Below, in pieces: positions 8,132 to 16,023 of a stretch of DNA of 64,000 bases (positions are counted from its first letter, which is position 1; each line of letters begins with the position of its first letter). This DNA comes from Clostridia bacterium. GTDB lineage: Bacteria; Bacillota; Clostridia; Lachnospirales; Anaerotignaceae. Location: assembly GCA_022786605.1 (NCBI GenBank), contig JALFWW010000002.1:1-64000 (forward strand), given 5' to 3'. The notes below the pieces were generated by a model, which saw only the letters and a program-made list of their open reading frames with translations, had not been told where the DNA came from and made no database searches. A program made the translations under genes and the position numbers.

Positions 8132-8716
8132 TTATTTGATTTCATGAATGACTTGATAGAGTTCTCCGAAAGAAGCTGGAACAGCCCCTAATTTTTGCAA
8201 AGCCGAAAGTGTGATTCGCTTTTGTGTACCTACTTTTTCATCCAGTATTTTGGTGGGAAGCACATAAAAAGTCCATTGACTGGTATCCAGCGGATTGGCA
8301 GTTTCCTGTTCCTGATGATGATGGACACAGAATACATATATTTGTGCCTGTCGTTTGGCTGTGGCGTCGTAAGTACCCTTTTCTGCATCCCAGCCACGTG
8401 TAGCAGGAATCCCAAAAGAAATGGCAGAAAGTTTTTCCTGTCCCCATGATTGCAGATAACCGGAGGATTTGACTTCAATAGTGATGCCTTCCGGTGTGAT
8501 CAAGTCATAACGATCCCAAAGACCACGGACATTTCTGGGAATATCTAAGGCGCAAGCCACCAGATATTCTGCCAAAATGCCACGTTCTGCATTTCCCATG
8601 AGGTCAGAGTGCGCCCAACGCCAAAAATCCAGCAGGGAAGAAACAGGATTTCCCTTTTCATCTGTAATATGTTCTTTGCCTGTATGGGGAACAGGCTTGA
8701 TGGCAGGGTATTTCAT
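8132..8716 (-). CDS. PD-(D/E)XK-like hypothetical protein
   Basis: A 194-residue protein I cannot name. GILAEYLVACAL near residue 46, then WDRYDLITPEGITIEVKSSG near 68-87, give the E...D...E-x-K arrangement of PD-(D/E)XK nuclease-fold proteins (restriction and repair nucleases, Vsr/Mrr-like). The rest (AKRQAQIYVFCVHHH) resembles restriction-endonuclease-like housekeeping proteins of unknown role. No methylase is next to it. The ATG at 8716 has AGAGGTGG at good spacing; the GTG three codons upstream overlaps that site. Confidence 0.7.
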   Translation of the reverse strand: MKYPAIKPVPHTGKEHITDEKGNPVSSLLDFWRWAHSDLMGNAERGILAEYLVACALDIPRNVRGLWDRYDLITPEGITIEVKSSGYLQSWGQEKLSAISFGIPATRGWDAEKGTYDATAKRQAQIYVFCVHHHQEQETANPLDTSQWTFYVLPTKILDEKVGTQKRITLSALQKLGAVPASFGELYQVIHEIK

Positions 8717-8732
8717 GACAGCCACCTCTTTT

Positions 8733-9935
8733 TTAGAACTGATTCGTCACCTGGAAAATATAGAATTTCAGATAATAAGACTCATCCGCCGCCCACAAAA
8801 TAGGATGGTCCGGGGACTGGGTCCGGTATTCCACCTGACGCAGACGCTTATGAACATTCTTTGCCGCCTGCCCAATGGTCTGGGTGAACAGCTCGTAAGT
8901 CATGAAGTGAGAGCAGGAGCAGGTCGCCAGAAAACCGCCGTCTTTCAGCAGTTTCATGGCACGGAGGTTGATTTCCCGATAGCCTTTGGTGGCGTTTTTC
9001 ACGGAGCTTCTGGACTTTGTGAAAGCGGGAGGGTCCAGAATGATGACGTCGAATTTCTCGCCTTTTTCTTCCAGTTCTGGCAGGAGAGAGAACACATCAC
9101 AGCACTGGAAGCGCACGGTATTTTCCAGTCCGTTCAGCTTGGCGTTTTCCGTTGCCTGATCCACTGCCAGCTGGGAAGCGTCTACACCCAGTACGCTTTC
9201 GGCACCGGCAATACCAGCGTTCAGAGCAAAAGAGCCTGTATGGGTGAAGCAGTCCAGTACCTTTGCGCCTTTGCACAGTTTCTGGATGGCAAGGCGGTTG
9301 TATTTCTGGTCTAAGAAGAAGCCTGTTTTCTGACCGTCCTCCACATCTACCATATAATGTACGCCGTTTTCCACGATTTCCACTTTGGTGTCAAAAGGTG
9401 CGGACAGGAAGCCTTTTTCTCGTTCCATGCCTTCCTGCAAACGCACTTTTGCGTCACTGCGTTCGTACACGCCGCGGATGTGGATGCTGTCTTTTGCCAG
9501 CGTTTCCAGCAGCAGGCAGACGATGGTTTCTTTCAGGCGGTCGATACCCAGTGCCAAAGACTGTATCACCAGCACGTCAGAGAATTTATCTACCACCAGA
9601 CCGGGCAGGTAGTCCGCTTCCCCGAAGATCACACGGCAGGAAGAAGTGTCAACGGTTTTTTTGCGGTAATACCATGCGTCCTCTACCCGACGGCGGAGGA
9701 ACGCTTCGTCAATGATGGTGTCAGCGTGGCGGCTCATCATGCGGACGGTGATTTTGGAATGATGGTTGTAAAAACCAACGCCCATGGGGTAGCCGTCGAA
9801 GTCCAGCACGGAAACCATTTCCCCGTTGACCACATCAGGGGAAACAGCGGCGATTTCGTTGTCGAATACCCACAGTCCGCCGGATTTGAGGGTACGACCT
9901 TCGCCTTTTTTCAGTGTAATGGAGGGATAAGACAT
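8733..9935 (-). CDS. rlmI: Class I rRNA (cytosine-C5) methyltransferase, RlmI/RlmK type
   Basis: A 400-residue SAM-dependent methyltransferase for 23S rRNA. An N-terminal PUA domain (ITLKKGEGRTLKSGGLWVFD) is followed by a Rossmann methyltransferase domain with VLDCFTHTGSFALNAGIAGA near 221 (SAM loop), GVDAS, and the catalytic IILDPPAFTKS near 295, then CSCSHFM with the nucleophile-region cysteines. The start at 9935 follows AAAGGAG. Its place directly downstream of the CofE-like gene, past a terminator, suggests an independent unit. Confidence 0.9.
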   Translation of the reverse strand: MSYPSITLKKGEGRTLKSGGLWVFDNEIAAVSPDVVNGEMVSVLDFDGYPMGVGFYNHHSKITVRMMSRHADTIIDEAFLRRRVEDAWYYRKKTVDTSSCRVIFGEADYLPGLVVDKFSDVLVIQSLALGIDRLKETIVCLLLETLAKDSIHIRGVYERSDAKVRLQEGMEREKGFLSAPFDTKVEIVENGVHYMVDVEDGQKTGFFLDQKYNRLAIQKLCKGAKVLDCFTHTGSFALNAGIAGAESVLGVDASQLAVDQATENAKLNGLENTVRFQCCDVFSLLPELEEKGEKFDVIILDPPAFTKSRSSVKNATKGYREINLRAMKLLKDGGFLATCSCSHFMTYELFTQTIGQAAKNVHKRLRQVEYRTQSPDHPILWAADESYYLKFYIFQVTNQF

Positions 9936-9962
9936 GGAAAAACTCCTTTCTTGGATACCTGC

Positions 9963-9999
9963 AAAAAAAGCCTGATTTTTCGCAAAATCAGGCTTTTTG
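9963..9999 (-). terminator. Terminator of the CofE-like gene
   Basis: AAAGCCTGATTTT/AAAATCAGGCTTT hairpin; on the minus strand it is followed by T residues, right after the stop of the 10015 gene. Confidence 0.85.
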
Positions 10000-10014
10000 T
10001 ATGTGCGCAGTTGA

Positions 10015-11196
10015 TTAGTTTGCGTAGTTGTTGAAGTAGTTCTGAACCAGAACGATAGGTGTACCTTTGTCACCACTGCCGCTGGTCAGGTCGCACAGGG
10101 AACCGATCAGGTCTGTCAGACGACGAGGTGTGGTACCTTCGGAAACCATGTTGCCTTTCAGGTCAGCGTCTTTTTCTTTGATGCGCTGACGGATGGCGTC
10201 TGCCAGTGCTTCGCCGGACAGTTCCGCAAAGTCGTTGTCTGCCAGATATTTCAGTTTTACTTCGTTGGGCAGACCGTTCAGACCTTCTGTGAAGCCAGCG
10301 CCAACAACGGGGTCAGCCAGTTCCCAAATCTTGCCAACGGGATCTTTGAATGCGCCGTCGCCGTAGATCATCGCTTCTACTTTTACGCCAGTACGCGCGA
10401 TGATTTCTTTCTGGATGTTTTCCGCAACTTCCTGTGCGTTTTTAGGGAACAGTTTCACTGTATCTTCTGTAGCTTTGTTGGAGCCCAGCAGACCATACTG
10501 CGGGTTGAAGCCGCTGCCGTTTACGGGAGCGTTCAGGATTTCGTCCAGTGTCAGGACTTTTTCGCCGCCTGCTGCCAGGATACGACGTTTGGAACGTGCT
10601 CTTGTGTGGATATCGCAGCACAGTACGTTCTTTGTGAATTTCACGATTGCTTCGGGATGGTTTGCGAATACGATTTCAGCTTCCGCGCCTTCTTCTTCAA
10701 TGAGGGAAGCATAGTATTCCACATAGTCCACGCCTGTGAAGGGGTGTTTGATATAACCGAAAATACGGCGGTAGTCTTCCAGTGTCAGCACGTCTGTGTA
10801 AGGATTTACGCCGCTGTCATCCAGCAGATCCATGTCGAACAGGTGGTTGCCAACTTCGTCGGAAGGGTAGCTCAGCATCAGCACAACTTTTTTCGCGCCT
10901 TTTGCGATACCCCGCAGGCAGATTGCGAAACGGTTTCTGCTCAGGATGGGGAATACCACGCCAACGGTTTCGCCGCCCAGTTTTGCTTTTACGTCTTCCG
11001 CGATGTCTGTTGTGGATGCGTAGTTGCCGTCAGCTCTTGCAACAACTGCTTCTGTTACACAGATAACGTCTTTTTCGTGAAGCTGGAAGCCGTCTTCCTG
11101 TGCAGCTGCCAGAACGGAATCCGCAACGATTTTTACAATATCATCGCCCTGTCTGATGATAGGTGCTTTAATACCTCTGGAAATAGTACCTGCCAT
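10015..11196 (-). CDS. Coenzyme F420-0:gamma-glutamyl ligase (CofE)-like protein
   Basis: A 393-residue relative of CofE, which adds gamma-linked glutamate to F420-0. Landmarks are GIKAPIIRQGDDIVKIV, VICVTEAVVARADGNYA near 45, FPILSRNRFAICLRGIAKGA near 80, and PVNGSGFNPQYGLLGSNKA. Most Clostridia do not make F420 and no other F420 gene is seen here, so the substrate may differ, for example glutamylation of another cofactor. GTAGGAGG precedes the ATG. Its leader is unusually long and folded. Confidence 0.8.
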   Translation of the reverse strand: MAGTISRGIKAPIIRQGDDIVKIVADSVLAAAQEDGFQLHEKDVICVTEAVVARADGNYASTTDIAEDVKAKLGGETVGVVFPILSRNRFAICLRGIAKGAKKVVLMLSYPSDEVGNHLFDMDLLDDSGVNPYTDVLTLEDYRRIFGYIKHPFTGVDYVEYYASLIEEEGAEAEIVFANHPEAIVKFTKNVLCCDIHTRARSKRRILAAGGEKVLTLDEILNAPVNGSGFNPQYGLLGSNKATEDTVKLFPKNAQEVAENIQKEIIARTGVKVEAMIYGDGAFKDPVGKIWELADPVVGAGFTEGLNGLPNEVKLKYLADNDFAELSGEALADAIRQRIKEKDADLKGNMVSEGTTPRRLTDLIGSLCDLTSGSGDKGTPIVLVQNYFNNYAN

Positions 11197-11402
11197 AATG
11201 AAATACCTCCTACATACTTTACCTTAAAATTTGGGTTCAAAAACAGGCGAACCTGTCATTTGGCAATAAAAAAACATCAAATTTTGCTTACAGCAATCCC
11301 TTTGACGGGATTGAATGACAAATTTGATGCGTAAAGTGGGTGAATCTTGATTTTTTCAATCACCGACAAGTTATTTTACCAAGAAGAATGAATGTTTGTC
11401 AA
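11197..11402 (-). promoter_or_regulatory. Promoter and structured leader of the CofE-like gene
   Basis: Minus strand: TTGACA (11397-11402), 18 bp, TAAAAT (11373-11378), then about 170 nt of leader. It contains a GGTGATTGA/TCAA-ATTCACC hairpin, a large terminator-like stem CATCAAATTT/AAATTTGATG (11275-11331, with an inner CAATCCC/GGGATTG arm) followed by seven T, a second small stem ACAGG/CCTGT plus T-run, and an ACTTTAC/GTAAAGT pair reaching the ribosome site. This looks like transcription attenuation or an unrecognised riboswitch. Confidence 0.6.
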
Positions 11403-11562
11403 TACAGGAACCGCGGAAAAATCTCCTTATCCATAGATTTTGTATAGGATTTAAGATGTTTTTATAGGTTTCGTCAGGAATTTGGAAGGTTTTCTACAAA
11501 AAAACTTAATAATTATGGTGTATCCTAGATGCAGATTGAAAAAAGAGAAAGGGGGAGTACCC

Positions 11563-12141
11563 GTGATTGGTTGGATGTATCGTATGGTTTGGGAAAGTAT
11601 TTGGATTTTTTCGTTTATGGTGCCGGTGCTGTGGATGTGGCAGACGGTATTCGCGGGAAAATATACTCCCAAGACCCATCGAAATGGTTTATGGCTCTTT
11701 GCCTTTTATGTGGCAGGGCTTGTGGCAGTGACGGGCGTGTTCCGGCTGCTGTTTACAAAACCGGTGTTTGCGCCGTATTTCAATTTTGAATTGTTCATTG
11801 ATATTTTCGCCTGTCCTCTGCAGTATCTGCTGAACTTTTTCCTCTTTGTGCCCATGGGCTTTCTGGTGCCTTTGCTGTGGAAACAGTATCGGGCAGAAAA
11901 GTATGTACTGCTCTTTGGCTTCGGCACATCTTTTGCCATTGAGGTATTGCAGATGTTCTGCGGCAGGACCACAGACGTGGATGACCTGCTCATGAATACA
12001 CTGGGCGCCCTCATTGGCTACTGGATGTTTCTGGCGGCGGAACGGCAGACATCCTTCTGTCTGCTGCGCCGGGACAAGGCGGCGGAAGCCGGTGTGGCAG
12101 TATCCCGCGCTTTTCACACGCTGGCATATGAAAATTACTGA
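11563..12141 (+). CDS. VanZ-like membrane protein
   Basis: VanZ-family proteins are small polytopic membrane proteins, some giving low-level teicoplanin resistance. The 192-residue product has several hydrophobic segments and the family core NFFLFVPMGFLVPLLW near 103 and FGTSFAIEVLQMF-x2-RTTDVDDLLMNTLGA near 130-160. The GTG at 11563 is chosen because AAAGGGGGAG lies 6-7 nt upstream; an ATG at 11482 has no ribosome site. It stands alone between terminators. Confidence 0.8.
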   Translation: MIGWMYRMVWESIWIFSFMVPVLWMWQTVFAGKYTPKTHRNGLWLFAFYVAGLVAVTGVFRLLFTKPVFAPYFNFELFIDIFACPLQYLLNFFLFVPMGFLVPLLWKQYRAEKYVLLFGFGTSFAIEVLQMFCGRTTDVDDLLMNTLGALIGYWMFLAAERQTSFCLLRRDKAAEAGVAVSRAFHTLAYENY

Positions 12142-12170
12142 TTATAAAGATAGAAAAGGCAAACACAACA

Positions 12171-12209
12171 AACAGCCTGTATTCTTCGGAATACAGGCTG
12201 TTTTGTTTT
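12171..12209. terminator. Bidirectional terminator
   Basis: AACAGCCTGTATT/AATACAGGCTGTT stem with T-rich flank between the VanZ-like gene and the convergent 12208 gene. Confidence 0.85.
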
Positions 12210-12849
12210 AGTCCAGCATCCATATCTGCCCATCAGGGGCAGTCATTAAGACACCGGGAAGACGGCGCAGGACATTGCCTGTATGAAAATCCCGAATGAC
12301 GATTTCGTCCCGATCATCCGGGTATTCATACCATGTTTCAAAATACAGCTCGTCCCCTTGACGGCACCGGAAAGATTCCCGTAAGTCCATGGCGTATGTT
12401 TTCTGGGCAGGCCAGAGGATTTCCAATATGTTTTCCTGCCCCTGACGTACCAGCATCAAAGGAGAAAGCTTCAATTGTAAATTGTAACAATCCTTTGTGA
12501 TGGAGCGGGGCAGTGCAGCAAGAGTGGATATGGCTTCTGTTTCCGGGTCATAGGAAAGGATGTGCAGCTGTTTTTCTGGAAAATCTGCCACAAGGAGGAT
12601 GAGTTTGTTTTCGTAAAACAGAGGACGACCGAAATACTGTCCTTTTTTGGCTGGGATCGGTTCCACCACTTTCCCATCAGGGTGGTGGACAAATATGAGC
12701 CGTGTCCGGTCGACTTGGTGCCCATCCGTAAAAAGTTCCTCCGCCTCGTAAAGGTCGCCGCTGGTGCAGTCCATGCCCCAATACCACTGGCTGCTGCCCT
12801 CCAGCAGTTCCAGATAACAAATGCCGCCGGTGTGAATCTGTCTGAACAT
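12208..12849 (-). CDS. Hypothetical protein
   Basis: I do not recognise this 213-residue protein. It has no signal peptide or membrane segment and is rich in beta-strand-like stretches with repeated short D/W motifs (LHILSYDPETEAIS, DEIVIRDFHTGNVLRRLPG, APDGQIWMLD), which suggests a beta-propeller-like or WG-repeat-like fold. The ATG at 12849 is preceded by AAAGGGGC. It follows the deoD terminator and probably has its own promoter. Confidence 0.7.
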   Translation of the reverse strand: MFRQIHTGGICYLELLEGSSQWYWGMDCTSGDLYEAEELFTDGHQVDRTRLIFVHHPDGKVVEPIPAKKGQYFGRPLFYENKLILLVADFPEKQLHILSYDPETEAISTLAALPRSITKDCYNLQLKLSPLMLVRQGQENILEILWPAQKTYAMDLRESFRCRQGDELYFETWYEYPDDRDEIVIRDFHTGNVLRRLPGVLMTAPDGQIWMLD

Positions 12850-12903
12850 ACAAAAAGCCCCTTTCTTTTGATGCCTGTCCCCGAAAAAGGCATTGGTTTT
12901 TGA

Positions 12904-12940
12904 AAAAAGCCTGTACGCTTTTTGGCATACAGGCTTTTGT
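12904..12940 (-). terminator. deoD terminator
   Basis: AAAGCCTGTA/TACAGGCTTT hairpin followed by T residues on the minus strand, just after the deoD stop. Confidence 0.85.
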
Positions 12941-12965
12941 GTTGTCAAATAACTATGTGATAGAA

Positions 12966-13685
12966 TTACAGTTTATCCATGCGGATAGCTGTTTCCAGCG
13001 CGATTTCCATCATTTGTGTGAATGTGTTCTGACGTTCTTCCGGTGTAGTTGCTTCGCCAGTGAAAGGCATATCGGAAATGGTCACCATTGCCAGCGCCCG
13101 TTTGCCCAGACGTGCGGCGTTCATATACAGACCCGCGGATTCCATTTCTACTGCCAGAGCGCCCATTTTTGCCCATTTGTGCAGCGCTTCTTCGTCATCA
13201 TCATAGAATGTGTCGGAGCAAAGCAGGGGACCTACTTTCAGATCCAGACCCAGATCCTTTGCGGATTCTACTGCTGTGGAAAGCAGTGTGTAGTCTGCGG
13301 TAGGTGCGTATGTGCCGGGCAGGTTGTACTGTGCGGCAAAGTTGGAATTGGTGTGAGAAGACATGCCTGCCACAATGTCACGCAGCTGCAGTTTGTCGCT
13401 GATGGCGCCGGCAGAGCCGATGCGGATGATGTTTTCCACGCCAAAGAAGCTGTAAAGTTCGTAGCTGTAAATGCCGATGGAGGGAATGCCCATGCCGCTT
13501 GCCATGACGGATACAGGTACGCCTTTGTATGTGCCAGTGTAGCCCTGAACACCACGTACATTGTTCACCAGTACAGGGTTTTCCAGGAATGTTTCCGCAA
13601 TGAATTTAGAGCGCAGGGGATCGCCGGGCATCAGCACGGTTTTTGCGAATGCGCCTTTTTCGGCTGCAATATGAGCAGTTGCCAT
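12966..13685 (-). CDS. deoD: Purine-nucleoside phosphorylase, DeoD type
   Basis: Reversibly cleaves purine (deoxy)ribonucleosides with phosphate in nucleoside salvage. The 239-residue protein has the hexameric-PNP layout: MATAHIAAEKGAFA, LMPGDPLRSKFIAE near 22, GMGIPSIGIYSYEL near 67, and VEMESAGLYMNAARL near 180, followed by VTISD with the catalytic Asp. The ATG at 13685 is used because the protein family starts there; AAGGAC lies upstream. Confidence 0.96.
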   Translation of the reverse strand: MATAHIAAEKGAFAKTVLMPGDPLRSKFIAETFLENPVLVNNVRGVQGYTGTYKGVPVSVMASGMGIPSIGIYSYELYSFFGVENIIRIGSAGAISDKLQLRDIVAGMSSHTNSNFAAQYNLPGTYAPTADYTLLSTAVESAKDLGLDLKVGPLLCSDTFYDDDEEALHKWAKMGALAVEMESAGLYMNAARLGKRALAMVTISDMPFTGEATTPEERQNTFTQMMEIALETAIRMDKL

Positions 13686-13866
13686 AGGTATCGCCGTCCT
13701 TTCTGTTTGTTCTTTCTTTTTTATCATGTTTTGCTTTCTGCCTTTTTATCATACCAGTTTTTGGCGCCAATGAAAAGCAAAATGGTATGAAAAAAACATG
13801 TCCGTCCCCAAAAATACGGAAAAATCGGAAAAAACAGGAGAAAACATCCTTTTTTGGGAGAAAGGC

Positions 13867-14184
13867 TTGACTTTGTATGTGGGATATGGTATGAATGATG
13901 TAGATGATGTCTGCCAAGCTGGCGGACAGAAAAATAAAACAGATAGAGGTGCGGAAACCATCAGTAACCCTTTGGAAGAAATGCGGGACGGCAGAAAGGG
14001 AGAAAGGGGAATCCGCCGAAGTTTCGGAGCAGGTCCGATGGCTCCGGAGCTGGGACGCAGCAGAATATGCGGCGGACTGTCACTTTTGTGGAGCGCTATC
14101 AAAAAAAGCAAGCCCCTTTTTCGGGGTGTGCTGTTCCTGCGAAAAAAAGCAGAGCCTGTGGCGCGCGCCGCGGGCTTTTTTTAT
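13867..14184 (+). promoter_or_regulatory. Lysine riboswitch with terminator
   Basis: TTGACT, 17 bp and TATGAA (from 13867) start the leader. Positions 13940-14101 match the L-box: AGATAGAGGTGCGG, GAAAGGGGAATC followed by CGCCGAAG, CTCCGGAGCTGG, and GGACTGTCACTTTTGTGGAG ending in CGCTATC that pairs with GATAG. The terminator AGCC/GGCTTTTTTT with a GGCGCGCGCC core follows at 14152-14182. Lysine binding should stop transcription of the transporter at 14269. Overlapping short reading frames in this stretch are not genes. Confidence 0.93.
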
Positions 14185-14268
14185 GGTCTTCACAAGCTGT
14201 TTTGCCTTTGTGGGTGACACAAGGGGCGCAATCATAATATGTAATGTTTTTGAGAGGAGTAAAGGGGT

Positions 14269-15903
14269 ATGTTTCAAAGAAAATCCACATGGCTGAGAAC
14301 CTTCCTAGTTTGCTCAGCTGTTCTGCTGCTCTTTACCGTGACCGCATTCGGTACGGAAGGGGAAACAGCGGAAGTTACAAGCAATATGTACGCAACCTTC
14401 TGGTCATTGGTGCCTCCACTGGTTGCTATCATTCTGGCGCTGATCACAAAGGAAGTTTTTTCCTCCCTGTTTGTAGGGATCGTGACTGGTGCACTGTTCT
14501 ACACAAACTTTAATATCAAAGAAGCTTTTCTGGTTATGGTAACAGACCAGACAGAAGGCGGTCTGCTGGCAAACGTATCTGACAGCGGCAATGCCGGTAT
14601 CCTGATCTTCCTGGTGGTACTGGGTGTTCTGGTTGCCCTCATGAACAAAGCCGGCGGTTCTGCCGCATACGGCAAATGGGCTTCTTCCGTCATTGGAACA
14701 AGAAAAGGCGCTCTGCTTTCCACATTCCTGCTGGGCGTTCTGGTATTTGTGGACGACTATTTCAACTGTCTGACAGTGGGCAGTGTTATGCGTCCTGTCA
14801 CAGACACACACAATGTTTCCCGTGCGAAACTGGCTTATATCATCGACGCCACAGCGGCGCCTGTCTGCATCATCGCTCCCATTTCTTCCTGGGCAGCGGC
14901 TGTATCCGGTGTTGTGGAAGGCTATAACGGTCTGGAACTGTTCATCCGTTCCATCCCTTACAATTTCTACGCACTGCTGACCATCGTTACCATGATCACA
15001 CTGACACTGCTGAACTTCGACTTCGGTCCCATGTACACACATGAACATAACGCGCAGGTGAAAAACGACCTGTTCACCACAGACGCAAGACCTTTTGAAA
15101 ATGCGGCTGATGTACAGGTAACTGGCAAAGGCGGCGTCATCGACCTGGTACTGCCTGTTATCATGCTCATCATCTGCTGTGTCATCGGTATGATCTATAC
15201 CGGCGGCTTCTTCGACGGCGTATCTTTTGTAGACGCTTTCGCGGGCTGTAACGCTTCTGTTGCGCTGGCACTGGGTTCCATTGCGGCACTGATCCTGACA
15301 TTCATCATGTACATCCCTCGTCGTGTGCTGAAATTCCATGAATTTATGGAATGTCTGCCGGAAGGTTTCCGTGCCATGGTACCTGCCATCCTGATCCTGA
15401 CATTCGCTTGGACACTGTCCGGCATCACAGGTCTGTTGGGTGCTGACGTATTCGTTGCAGGTATCCTGCAGAACAGCACAGGCGTGCTGAATGTGATGCT
15501 GCCTGTGATCGTATTCCTGATTGCCGTATTCCTGGCGTTCTCCACAGGTACATCTTGGGGTACATTTGGTATCCTGCTGCCCATCGTGGTTCCCATCCTG
15601 GACCCTACCAGCGAACTGATGGTTATCACTGTAGCGGCAACTCTGGCTGGCGCTGTTGCCGGTGACCACTGCTCTCCCATTTCCGATACCACCATCATGG
15701 CATCTACAGGCGCGCAGTGTGACCACATCAACCATGTTTCCACACAGCTGCCTTACGCCATTATGGTAGCGGTTGTTTCCGCGGTGAACTATGTGCTGAC
15801 AGCCATCATCCAGAACTGGATCATCAACCTGCCCATCGCAATCGTATCCATGATCCTGGTGATCTTCATTGCCAGAAAAATTTACAGACCGAAAGAACTT
15901 TAA
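14269..15903 (+). CDS. NhaC-type transporter, predicted lysine permease (LysW type)
   Basis: A 544-residue polytopic membrane protein of the Na+/H+ antiporter NhaC family. It has an N-terminal hydrophobic signal-like segment, about twelve membrane segments, and conserved FVDDYFNCLTVGSVM near 162 and AGDHCSPISDTTIMASTG near 464. Because a lysine riboswitch controls it, the likely cargo is lysine, as proposed for the LysW group of NhaC relatives, rather than only Na+/H+. It is a single-gene unit closed by a strong terminator. Confidence 0.88.
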   Translation: MFQRKSTWLRTFLVCSAVLLLFTVTAFGTEGETAEVTSNMYATFWSLVPPLVAIILALITKEVFSSLFVGIVTGALFYTNFNIKEAFLVMVTDQTEGGLLANVSDSGNAGILIFLVVLGVLVALMNKAGGSAAYGKWASSVIGTRKGALLSTFLLGVLVFVDDYFNCLTVGSVMRPVTDTHNVSRAKLAYIIDATAAPVCIIAPISSWAAAVSGVVEGYNGLELFIRSIPYNFYALLTIVTMITLTLLNFDFGPMYTHEHNAQVKNDLFTTDARPFENAADVQVTGKGGVIDLVLPVIMLIICCVIGMIYTGGFFDGVSFVDAFAGCNASVALALGSIAALILTFIMYIPRRVLKFHEFMECLPEGFRAMVPAILILTFAWTLSGITGLLGADVFVAGILQNSTGVLNVMLPVIVFLIAVFLAFSTGTSWGTFGILLPIVVPILDPTSELMVITVAATLAGAVAGDHCSPISDTTIMASTGAQCDHINHVSTQLPYAIMVAVVSAVNYVLTAIIQNWIINLPIAIVSMILVIFIARKIYRPKEL

Positions 15904-15923
15904 TTTTAGATAGAATGTTTGTC

Positions 15924-15959
15924 AAAAACCGGCTTTCTGTTTTCAGAAAGCCGGTTTTG
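15924..15959 (+). terminator. Terminator after the NhaC-type gene
   Basis: AAAACCGGCTTTCTG/CAGAAAGCCGGTTTT hairpin. Confidence 0.9.
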
Positions 15960-15977
15960 TTTTGAACGGAAATGTCA

Positions 15978-16011
15978 GAAAAAGCCGGAATCCCTGCAAA
16001 GGATTTCGGCT
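15978..16011 (-). terminator. Terminator of the DUF2812 cluster
   Basis: Minus strand GCCGAAATCC/GGATTCCGGC with one mismatch, then TTTTTC, right after the stop at 16024. Confidence 0.75.
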
Positions 16012-16023
16012 ATCTATTTATTG

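Noticed and set aside
8132-8716. Restriction-modification system
   Set aside because: Only a nuclease-like motif is present; no DNA methyltransferase or specificity subunit is adjacent (the nearby methyltransferase is the rRNA type).
13798-14296. Two overlapping plus-strand frames before the NhaC-type gene
   Set aside because: They lie inside the lysine riboswitch and its terminator; no ribosome sites.
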